Source of the DNA: Nemopilema nomurai | Lineage: Eukaryota > Cnidaria > Scyphozoa > Rhizostomeae > Rhizostomatidae | Reading direction: 5' to 3' | Length of the DNA stretch: 64,000 bases | NCBI GenBank assembly: GCA_003864495.1 | Contig: ML133387.1 | Coordinates: 352,634 to 416,633 of the forward strand | Shown here: one piece after another, positions 24,101 to 36,100 of the stretch | How positions within the stretch are numbered: position 1 is the first letter of the stretch | Layout of the letters: every line of letters starts with the position of its first letter | Position numbers and translations under genes: made by a program | Notes under the pieces: model-generated | What the model was told of the DNA's origin: nothing | Seen by the model: the letters and a program-made list of their open reading frames with translations, nothing else | The model's database searches: none

Positions 24101-27100
24101 GCCCCCCTGATCCATTTTTGCATCTGCGCAAGACAGCATGTGTTTTGGAACTTCCGTTACCATCGTACATTAAACACACGGCCAACTTGTACTCTATTAG
24201 ACCGAAAGTTTCAGGGCTAGGTTCTGATTTTGATGAACTTCATCGAAGCCTTTTATAGCCTTCAAATTACTATTGTTTAACATGTTGACATGAGAAATTG
24301 TACTGTTAAAGGATCGCGCTGTACAAATTAACAAAGTATATGAATGAAGTCAAAGCTTAGCATAACGGACGTAAGATAATACCTTGCGCACAAATCAAGA
24401 AATACAACTCTTCCTCCATTTCATTCCTGGACTGATAATGGTAGAAATCAAAAATCAGTCTTACTGAAGTGACTTGACAGAAACCAGAGACCTTGCATGA
24501 CACCTAATTAAGACTGTAACTGGCAAGTTATTCCCTAAAGTTCATACTTTGTTACACTGTAGCCGCATACCTTTAATTTTTCTGTTGAATTCTCCATCAT
24601 TTTTTTCTCGTTTCTTTAACCTAGCTTTTTCGATCTGATTAGCCCTAGTTGATTTGGTTTAATACAACTGCACATTGTTTTTTCTCTTTTATTCTTATGA
24701 TAGTTATTCGTTTTATTTTATCCTTTTTGGGATTCGTCGATTTTCGCTGTCTTTTAATCAAATGTCATTTTCTCCCCTAATCTATTAAATATTTATGTAT
24801 AACAGATGCTAATCTATCATTGGAAACGTCTCTTGCGTGACACACTTTCTTATTCAAATTCATCAGCCTTGATTAACCAGCCTCGAGGTTATCACCAACA
24901 GAATCAGATGTATAGATGTTGTCAATGTGCACCTGGCTTTGGCTGCATACTTTCATTGTCCAGATCAGAAAATGTTCTGCCTGCTTTGTGCCTCCAACTC
25001 TGTGCCCGTTCTTGGGTAGCTCAACTCTTCCCGGATGAGAACGATTCGATATAAGCATGTTAAAGAATTCCCAGTTCGTTTCCCTTTAAAGGGTGAAAAT
25101 AATCTTATGATCAGGGTCATAGGAAGCATCTAAAAAGTGGGGGCATTGTTAGATCAAAAAGGGCACATGAGCACATTTTGGTCTAATAAGGGCACTTTTG
25201 TATGGCACGCCAAAAGTGGGTGGAGGGGCATGATCCCTCTGGCACCTACGTCACTTCTAGGGTGGCTTAAAAAGAGACTTAATCCACAAGGTGGTTTAAA
25301 GAGAGTTCTGGAGTGCAGTAAGAGCTTAGTAATTCGACTAAGGAGATAGAAAAGAGTACAAACCAAACGGTTGTCTGTTGATTTAAACATAACAGCAAAC
25401 GCATTATAAAAAGTTTAGATAGAGAGAATCAGTTCTTCGAATCATGTTATTCCTTTCTGTCTCGTGAAGATAGCATATTCACTGGAGTTATACGACAGTC
25501 GTGCTTTTGTCCTTGTGTCTTCCCCAAAACTACCAATAGTATCATGTTCACTCGCAAGTATTGCATAAATGCAAGAGCGATCAATTTGGATGGTTTTCGC
25601 TTATTACTAGGGCTATGTTTGGCTTGAAATGATGAGCATTTGGTGTTGCTGTTGTTGTTACCCTCGTGTGCCCTAAGGGGTCGATAAGAACCAGTTGTGA
25701 ACCACAGTCCTAATACGATTCAACGTTGATACTGCTAAAATTTCTACATCCTACCTTTTTCCTAAACATTTTTATGACAAATTGAAATTAAATTTATGGA
25801 AGCAATTTGCACACCGGGCTTTTAAACAACACAGCGTCAATATCGACTGAAATCTTCTGGCATCAGCTGTCTTTCAAATTGGCTCATACGGTGGAGGCAT
25901 CCGCTGCCTTTCAAATTGGCTCATACGGTGGACGACCATGCCCCGGTCGCTCCCCACCTTCCAGCCCTATTCGCCTCTATTGACGGCACTGAATGGAACT
26001 CCATGTGCTAAGGGGCTTTCTACTGAAAATTGGTATATGCAAAATGAATGGACCTAGCGTGTTTTGGTCAATTCACATGACCTTTGCCATATTTTCTCAT
26101 CGAATCGACAAAAATCCCATTTAAAAGTTGTCTGTTCGCCAGTGGTTGTCATTGAAGAAGGGGGCGATAACTCGAGTGTGAAGAATTCTGTCATTTCTCG
26201 GCAGTTTCAAATGCTCTGAATATCTAATGTAAGGAATTTTAGCATTGCTCTGTGGGTGCGCGCAAAGTACCACTTGTTGCGCAAAATACCAATGCGTTCG
26301 TGTTTCATTTGTATGACGTCTGTCGAAAGGAGGGATTTCCTCGACGGGTAGAGGTGTCGCAATGCCATTGGGAATGCAACAAACACTGGAATTGTCTGGA
26401 TTGCATCAGGGACTGGGTATCGGAATACCTATTGGCGGGGACTCATGCAGACAATTGTGGCCGATACCCTTTCAAGCTCATACCAGTGGCGATGCGTGAT
26501 TTTATCATAAAAAAACTTCAAACTGGAACCGTTTTGAAAGAGAACAGAACCTGCAGACGAGGAGATAAGACAAAAAGAAGGAAGTCTGCCAAGGCTGATC
26601 TGGAGACTGTCTGATTAACAATTTCCTCTCTCAACTCGCACGAAAATTAATTTACTCTTTGTGTTTGCTAAAGGTTCGAGCAGGCTGCTCCCCCTTGAGA
26701 ACCCCCAAGATTGGAAATAGGGGGCCTGATAGTTTTTATGGATCGTGCGCTTTAGATATTGCATGCAAAGATGCGTTTCTTGAATTGCGACATTACTTCC
26801 AACAGCAGATTGCCAAGTCTCGCCGACTCACGACAGAAATTCTGTTTGCAAGAATGTTAAACCTGTTGAAAGGCTGAAAGCACGATTTAAAAAGAAGTTT
26901 TCAGCAATTGATGTCAGCAGTTTCTCTAGGTGAAAAGCGAGGAATATGTTTGAGCGCGTGCATTAGTGGCCTTATCAGTGCTTAGGCCATTTCAAATCCC
27001 ACTCATAGCCAATACCGCATGGATAATCCAAGCTCAAAATTGTTGTAGTAAATCGTAGTAAATTCATTCATGCCCGGAGTTTCCTGTGTTTCGCATTCAT

Positions 27101-30100
27101 TAAACGGCCTTTATGTGCTGTATGGCAGGTGCGATCGGCAGCCATGCATTCCGTGATTCGTTTCGTTTCGTGCCATTGCTTCGCGTGATTCCAATTTCTT
27201 CTGTTTAAGTTTGTGTGTTAGGGCACATTAGCAGTTGATCAAGGGGATTTTTAGACTTCAGGGTTGCTGGGTCACGACCATTTTACAACAATTGCTTTAT
27301 CATGCCTGCATCAATTAACATAAATTTAGGCTTATCCAAGTCTGGAATTAATTTATGTTCGTTTGTCTGTACTAGGAATCCGTCTAGGGCACATTCACGT
27401 AGCAAAGGTCAGAGCTAGAGCCTCCAGTCATTGCTTTATTCCTAAACTTTAGTGAAAATTCATAGAAATTCTAAATCCAGAATTTCTAAACATTCAGTAC
27501 AGGTTAAGAATATATTTTCTACATAAGCTTTCACGCCTTGTCCTATATTTTACATTCAAATGTTAGAGAGTAGAAAAGCAGCCCTAACTGAATGTGTAAA
27601 AAGAAGGAAACAATTTCAGTCTAATTTACCTGTCAATTCAATGGAGTGTAGACAGTGCAAATATAAACTTGACATAGATTTTCTTCATAACTTTAAGAAG
27701 AGCTCTCTGTTAATGCTTACACAGAAGACAACTATTTACTTGTAATTTTGAAGCACGTTTAAAAGGTTTGAATATGGTTTGAATACGGTGCACATGGTTT
27801 GAATAGACGCGTTCTAGTCCCGGACCTTAAAGGCATTGAGTCATGATAAATGGAAAGCGTATACCCAAATTGCAAAAATTGCTGAGTCATTATGATAGCT
27901 CCGTTATTCTGATTGGCTGTCAAGCAAACTACACACATGATGCTATAACCTCGCAGTTGATGTCTGATCACATAAAAGCTAATTTATCACATGAGAACAG
28001 ACAATAGCCCGTGGAAAACCGCTATTTACCATGTCTCAATGCTTTTAATATCCAATGAGAGTCCTAATCCAACTTAATATTTGCAAGTAAATTTTGATTA
28101 ACTGCTCCTTTTTGTCTTGTTCGATTTATTTGAGTTGACAAATTAAATTACCGAAAACTGAAGGTCAGAATTATCCTAAACGGTAGCGTGGAAAAAATGT
28201 TGGCCATCTTCACTGTAAAAGATGTTTGTACCGTAAACACTGAAGCCGAGTGTAGTGGTTACCAGTCCATGACATTTTGATTCAAAGACGGATCGTAATT
28301 TCTATCAATACTATCTGCGTATTCCATGGTCAACTTGTTGAATTTTGAAAAGAAGATAAGGTGGCCAATACGATGAATGAATCAGTGAGTGATGGAGTTA
28401 ACGGGTTTCAGTATGAATGAATGAGTGAATGAATAACTGAGTAGGTGAATTGGCGAGAGAATGAATAATGTGTGGACGAATAAAGAACAGATTGAAGGAT
28501 AGGTCGATAAAGGAACGAATAAAGGGATTGACATGTAAATAAACGAATTAACGAACGAATAAATGGATAGGTGTATAGATGAACGAATTGATGGACGTAT
28601 AAATTTACGAATGAAAGAACGGATGAACGAACGAATGGATGAGAGGGTAAATTGATGCGCGAATCACCGGACGAAAGAATGAATAAACGAGGGTTGAGGC
28701 CGGTGGGGGCCTATGAATGGCCCGTTCCATGTGAACTTCTAGGTGAATGTTGATAAACGCCACTTGTTTTTCCTACGTGATGAAATTTTGTCTGAGAAGA
28801 ATTTGCGAAGAGACCGAGTTCACTGGTGATAAATAGCTGTGAATTCCTGGTATGATTCGCTGTGGCTGAATAAGATTTCTGGGCTTTACAGGAAAAGTGT
28901 ATTGTTATCAAATGATTGTGCTTGTAGATCTCACGACATATTTGTAATGAAACTATTCACTTTCGCCAAAATGCGCGGTTGGGCGTGGCATAGAAGAGAG
29001 CCAGGGAAGCTAGTTTCAAACTACAATCTCTTACAAAAGTCTTGGAACACCTTTTGAACACATCTATATTTTTGGGTCAAGGGGGTTTCAACCACTAAGG
29101 AAACACGAAATTAGAAGGGGGTTTACAAAATCACAAAACCTGACGGTGTTCCAACTTTTGGCAGAGATCGTAGCTTTATATTATGGGACCATTATGTGGC
29201 GAATCCGTATTACCATGTCGAAGTCAGTTTATCAAGTTCTGAGCATCCGTGTATTCCAAATATTAATGTTTCTAAAAGCTAACCCATTATTTATTATTAT
29301 TATTATTATTATAATTCAAACTGCGATTTTATTCGTGGTTTTTGCAGGTATTTTCGTTCCTCCAAAATCGCTTCTTTTCTCCTTCTTCCATTTTTTCCGC
29401 GAGAGAGACTTGTGGCAACTCCACATTTTTACCCGCACTAGAGGGTACTAGGTAGAGCGAGTAAGCTACTTTACTTATGTCAAACTTAGAAGTGTGTCTT
29501 GAAGGTGTAAACTTCCACCTAAATTTTGTAGAATTAGCATTAGTGTAATGTAATTTTTTTCGTTAACCTGTCATTGCTTGGTATGTTCTGAAGAACTGTG
29601 TTGGTGCAAGGGGATTCTTTGTTCACCATCGAAGAACTTTGACATTGATCAATGTTGATGAGATTTACAGCACAGTAGAAAGATAATCTGATATGACAGC
29701 ATTCGATCCTTATCTGATAAAGACCCGTTTGAGACTAATATCTGGTATCGAACCATACATTGAAAAGCTTCCTTTGTTTACTGAAATTCTAGTTTCGAAT
29801 GTTAAGATCCCCATCCGAAGGTAAATAATTTTGCTTTATAGATATAGTTGTAGTATTGATTTATGTGTTAGGAAAAGCCTGAAAGGACTATTGTCTTGAG
29901 GCTTGCCCTGGCAATGTTCTAGAAATGAATAGCTATTGATGAGTTGTAATCTAGAAAATGAGTTCATGATCACAATTTGAAACACGTTTTTGTTTGAGTT
30001 TTTGGGGAGTTGTTTTGAGCTGATCTCAACAAATTCTCGCTGAAGGGCGGCGCGTTTTCTTGTATGCCCTTCCATCCTCCACTGGATTTATCAAATGTGT

Positions 30101-33100
30101 GACAAAATGGTAAGGTCAATGGTGATGTACGAAAACTCAACGACACTTTTCTGTTTTCTTGGTACAGGGTGAAATAATTGGCTCACTGATATCAGTGAAT
30201 CGGCTGCGTCATAAGCACGTGACCTGCGGAGTCTAGACATGGTTTCTCGAGGAACTCTCTGGTTGGCATGGGGCTCAAAACAAATAGAACAGTGCAACAG
30301 CCTTTCCTGTTTAGAAGTGCCACCTCAAAGCGATCAAGTGAATGCGGAACGAAATCGCTAAATTTATCTAGGTGACCATCTAGTATGGATGTGGAAACGT
30401 TAACCGTAAACAGAGAATTGTATGTCGGTTTAATATCACCACAGACATGAAGGAAAATGCAATTTATTGTCCTTTGCGAGGGGCAAATCAGTCCAAAAAT
30501 ATCTCGTACACTTTTGTGAAAATCCTATTGTTTTATCAAAAAATCCCTGGAAATGCTATTGTTTTCGTGGAAATCCCGTACGCTATTTGCACGAGTAAAT
30601 GGCCCCTCGGTCCTTCGGCTCGACCCATGGTCAGAAGCAGTGCTGTAGTAGGGTTGTATGTAGTAAACTCATTTTCACCTATATATAAATATAACCCTCC
30701 TTTCCGTTTGCATAATTACTCAGCGAATGACGTCATCACGAGTCGCTCGCTTTCTGAATAATGAATAATAAGAATAATGTTGATAAATTTAACGCAATTT
30801 TACAAAATATAGCAAGAATGAAACTGACTAGTACAGTTTAACATACAAATTTATTACATCCTTCTCATTAGCTAGAAATAGCGGAATCAGTTTTTGCATA
30901 CTTAAAGTAATTTTTCGTCTGACACTCCTCAGAGTATGCAAACGTCGGAAGATAACCAAAAGCTGACACAATAAATAGCCAGTTGCGAAACAACGAAAAC
31001 ACTAGAGGGTGATTAGAAAGCGCACGATTGGTTATGATTGATTATTTCTACCTATTTTGAAGTTGTGTACCACAAAGCACTTGTTCGTATTCTTCTTATT
31101 ACAAATTCGTGCGTTAGGGTCTTTAAGAAGTCTCTTCTATCCATGCTTAACGCCCTCGTGGTTTCTTTCAAGACAGAGAGTCGGAAAGTAAAGTGATTGT
31201 ATAACAAGGTATGCTTGATTTTTAGATTAAGTAGTAAATACATTAGGACTCCTGGTGAGGTTAGTTTAGTTGTGTGTTTGCCCTTGAGCTAGGTTAATAT
31301 CTACCCGAAGTAACAGGGGAGTCAGAGGTGGCCTTATCCCTGTTACTGTTCCACAAAGGAGGGTTGCGTCACTGACCCCACCTGAGATCGATTTACTTAT
31401 CTGTTGCAATTGGAAGAGAAACATGTGGGGAGGTTGCACCTAAGATTTGTGACGAGATAAAGATTATATTTGTTTATAGGCGTTGCATATAACCCCCACC
31501 CCTCAGTTCATTCTTGCTGGCTATGTCCCTGTGTTTAACTGCTAATGGAGTGAATGTTCCTTGTACTCTTTATAGATAGTCATCATTGGGGATGGTTTTC
31601 TGAAAAAGAGGTTTAGGTGCTTCGTAAACTCAAAAACCTGATAGTTAGACCTAGTGTTTATTGTCTTTGGTAGAAGGAATGCTTTATTGCTACGCAAACT
31701 TATTCTTATTTCCAAGCCATGCTGCAAGCTTTTTATTTTTCAAAATTTGATCATGCAAATTTCCCAACTAATAAACGAGGAACGAAAGAACTAATCGAGG
31801 CCCGTAAAGGCAATCATAAATTGTAATCTCCAAATAAGTGAGGAACTGCCCTATTATCATCTTTTTATTGACAATTTTTTATGGATCTTCCCACAAGAAA
31901 CAGTTTCATCGATAGAAAACCTTTTATTTTGCAACATTTATTGATTCATTGTTAGTTCCTTTGTATGAAGCTTGAGAAAATTGTAACTGGAATAAACCTT
32001 CGTTGTTCATGGTGGGAGTTGCTTTGTGTAGTTTGGTGGACTTTGTCACGTATGAAGACAAATGTATAAAGAGAGACGTGAAGTTCACAAAGCTCGGGGA
32101 CAATTATATATTGCAGTGATTGTAGATCACACGATTGGATTTATTGCCTTGTTCCATCAAGTAATAGTTAGAAGCAGTAAATTTCGTAATAATTGATAAA
32201 AAGTTAATTTAACATTGTTGCTGATACGAGTAAAAATATAAACTCAAAAGGGTGCTTGATGTGTTTACCAGTTCTGATCGAATAATTTTTTGAAAATTTT
32301 GTTTATTTTTTGAAAGTTTGTTTATTGTTTTTCAAATGACTTTTTGTTCATTTTTATTCATTATTTTACTCACCCTCCCTCTACTGCAGCAATAAGAAAT
32401 ACTTTGTTGATATTTTAGAGATTTTTCGTACTTTTTCTCTGGGCGCTTTCATTGAACATCTTTGGCCAATTTTGTAGGTTGAGGGGGCTGCATACCTTGC
32501 CAGTTTTCTGCATCGCACCAAGGATATGTTCATTTGGATGGGTGAAAGAGGAACAAATATTCTAGACAGTGGAGCACCTTTTTATGACACATACAGAACC
32601 AAAGATGGGAAGTTTGTGTCAGTTGGGGCTTTGGAGCCAAAGTTCTACCGAGAACTTGTTCAAGGTAGTTATATTTCTGATTTGAATTTTTTGGTTTAAT
32701 GTTATACATAATGGCGATCAATCGGCAGGTAAGCCATACCATCTACAAAGTAGCATTCAAAAGTGAAATCGTCATGTAGATTGGGTAGTATCTTTTTGTA
32801 CTTTTTTGTGTAGATGAGTTTAATATATCGACACTGTCTAAAGTTAACGCTTTGTCATATAGCTTTCATCTATCATTTTTTGTCGACTAGTTGTCATTTG
32901 TCCCTTTTTATGAAGATATACTGAAGCACTCGTTGTTTTGAAACTCTTGAAGTACAAATGCTCTTGTAAATGAAAGGAAATTTAAAGGATATCATTTAGC
33001 AATGAATAGAGAACTGGATGCAATGAAAGAACGGCCATTTCCTGGGAGAAAGATCAACGATTCCCAATTACAGTGCTATTAATGAAGCCAAAGTAGAACT

Positions 33101-36100
33101 TACAAATTTAGTAGTTACTGTCTCTCCAAATGATGCGCAACATAAATGATTGCAATTAACTCAGAACTGTTTCTACCATAACGAAATAGGCGCCAAGAAT
33201 ATGAAAATTCAACATGAAATTTAAAAGACAAACAAGCCACTTTAGTCCGTCTTCTAAGACATTTTAAGTCATAAGACATTAAACTTTCAAGACACTGAAC
33301 TGTTTATAATTTTGTTAAAGATTGCAGAAAAAGGTCTACATGATAAACGATTAATTGCTGGTTAAGATGAACATGATTTGATGTTCATATGCCAAACTTG
33401 GTCTCTCTTTGGTAATTTCTCAGGACAGGGCAGGGGCTTTTGCTACTTCGGAGACACACAGCTGTTCTGGCACTGCTTTATTAAGGCCATCAATGATATC
33501 TCGAGTCTGCCTCGCTGCTGATACACTTCAAGCCCTCCCCCTTGCCCTCGACGGTTCTGCAGCACTGTTGTCATTTGCGTCAACGCATTCTTCGACGTGT
33601 TGTTCATCCATTAAATCCTTCCCGTTGCGCAAAGTATGACGCGAAAGATAATTGTTGTGGACGCCCACAAAACTGTTTGACCTCTCTATCCCCACATTAG
33701 AAGCGGAAGATGTGTCAATTCTTTTTCCTCGATATTTCGACCTGCTGTCGTAATGAGTTCATAATGCTTTTTCCCGTTACCTTTGTCCTTGTTTGTCGGC
33801 TATTTCTTAACACGACCCCTAGTCATACACCCAGGCACGAAGCGAGCGCTGAAAGGATGGGGGCAACAGGACGACCGGTGAAACTGGGGGAGGGGGCGGT
33901 GGTTTTGTAACGACATATTTCTAAGGCATTGTAGCAAAATAGAAAGAGGGTTATAAGTAAGAAAGTCGATAATCTGTAATTTATTTTGGTGACTCGCAAC
34001 AGAATCCCTAGAACTGGAGATACTGCAGATCGACCTTTCTCAAGGCGGAAAGGAATCTGCATGACTGCCATGGCTCTGAGGGAGACTGAACGATTGGCTA
34101 CACTACCAGTTGTGACGGGGAATGGGCTTCCTTGAGACCCCCTGTCTATTCGAGTAGCGATCGACTTGATTCAAGGATGAACAGAGAATACAAGCTACTC
34201 GTACGGGGGTTATTCACTGACTAATCACGTAAATGAAAAGAGTTCAAATATATAGTGAAAGCGAGGTTACTACTACCCCCGTTCTTTTACTATTATACAT
34301 CGCAATTCCTTCCCCCGTTTTTTGACTCTCTGTTGCTCTGGCACCCAGTAGGTTACTACATACAATCCTACTACACCTCCAAATGCAACCTTCATCCAAT
34401 ACTTTATAAAGAGTTTCAACATGGATAACTTTGGTCAACGAATAGTCAGAGAAAAAAGACAAAATAGTTTAATACCCACCGCAGCGTTTACGCGGCACGA
34501 CGTTTATGCAATGTTTAAACCAATCGTGCCTGCACGCGCATAAGCTACAGGTTCTATAATCTTTTAACGACAAAAGATATGAAGAAAGGGCGGCCGCCCT
34601 TATGTTTCTCAAGAGAAAACCTCCCATTGTTTGTCAGCATAGCCCAACAGCAACATTAATGTGTTCACGACAAATGTCTTACAACAAATTTTTGTCATTC
34701 TCAACGAAAGTTTTCTTCCCTAATAGCTCTTACGCCCTCTCTCCTTGCTGTACTTCACCTTCTTGAAAATATTTTAAATATTCCTGTTTCGGGATAGTTT
34801 CCGTTTTGGTGACTTCATTTTCATAAATACCCCCTTCTCGTCATATGATGATTATGTTAATTTATTCCTTTTGTCAATCATTATACACTGTGTTCTCTTG
34901 CAAGTAAGGAATTTTTTGTTTTCGCTATCATGAAAAGTGATACCCTGGGTACCAGGCTACATATGGTAGAAAAGTGACAGCTCTTCTCTCTCCGTGTCAG
35001 CTTCTTAAGACCCGACCTGGTAACCTCCAGCTGGCCACCAACTCCCATCAGTGTTCACGGATGTTGCCTGTGAGCCCCTTGCGTGATATGGGTTTTCCCT
35101 GAACAGAATTGGGGTTTTCAATTTTCTAAAAACCAAGTTCTCCACAAGGGTAACACGATGCTGCGTTTATGTTTGATTCCTGTGAAAAACAAGTATTGAT
35201 GTCACTGGCAATATGTGCCTGTACGCGTTCATGTGTTTTTTTGTGAATGACCCTCTTTGCTCATGTAGTGTTTACCTTTGCTTTTCGCTGTTGATCCCTG
35301 ATCAGTGACTCTCCTAATTCCCTCACTGTATCCCGTGATATGCTGATCGAATTTCGATACCACGAGTAGATTATCATTTCAAAAACAGGTTTCTTGTTTC
35401 TTTTGTGACGTCTCTTCATAATCCTCCTTCTCATGCATCCAATACCTTTAAAGCCGTATTTTCATCCCCGTGCTAAAGAAGGCTGTAATCATTTAGAAAA
35501 TCGCATAGTATTGTCAGAGGCTGTTGGAGAAAAGGGCATTAATGTGGGGCAAAAATCCAGATCTTTTATTATCAACATAATTGGCAGTACTGTTGATACT
35601 ATTTGGACGCGTGTTCTAAACGTTCTCTTGGATATTTTCAGCGTTTTCAGCTTGGATATTTCTTTCATTTATTCGTCGAGGGAAACGGCGGCTAGTTGTT
35701 GTTTGGGCTCCCACGAAAACTCCCCTGATCAAATGAAAGACGTTTGTCTCGAGATGGCATGTTAAGTTTTTGATCTCTTTAACATTGTAAAGTCAAGACA
35801 CCATGGAAGTGTATCATAATAATAAATGGGAAGGTGTGGAGGAAGGGCAGCATGTGAAGGCAGGGCAGCATGTGAAGGAAGGGCAGCATGTGAAGCAGAA
35901 TACTGAGACGCAGAGGCGGCTGTTCAAAATTTATGGTTTTTGTGATGTTTTTGTGCAAGCATTTACCCGACTTTTGTTTATTGTGTTATTTCTAAAGTAG
36001 AAAGTGGCAGCATTGGAGGGGTGTAGTGACCAGGAGAAGGCATGTTGGTTACTGAATTCGCCTGCGAAAAAGTGTTTGAAAAAGGTTTTGGCAGTTTGAA

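Larger units (their letters stand above)
14999..32477. other. AMACR intron 2 (17.5 kb)
   Basis: Very large intron with GT-AG ends. It contains the Harbinger-type element (21519-22221), a 17-bp minisatellite (22770-23200), a purine-rich tract (about 20770-21060), a short tandem duplication (25867-25934), exon-like ORFs at 26243-26877, a degenerate GAAT-type repeat (28371-28690) and an ATT microsatellite. Outside these I see only AT-rich sequence without recognisable genes. Confidence 0.75.

Noticed and set aside
25113..25260. AAAGTGGGGGCA and GGGGCATGATCCCTCTGG as MITE remnants
   Set aside because: The texture resembles hAT-derived repeats, but the ends cannot be paired.
26671..26690. GGTTCGAGC resembling a tRNA B box
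   Set aside because: The full B-box consensus and a foldable cloverleaf with an A box are absent.
33409..33639. Ser/Ala/Leu-rich ORF in AMACR intron 3
   Set aside because: No motif and no splice context; likely a locally GC-rich non-coding stretch.
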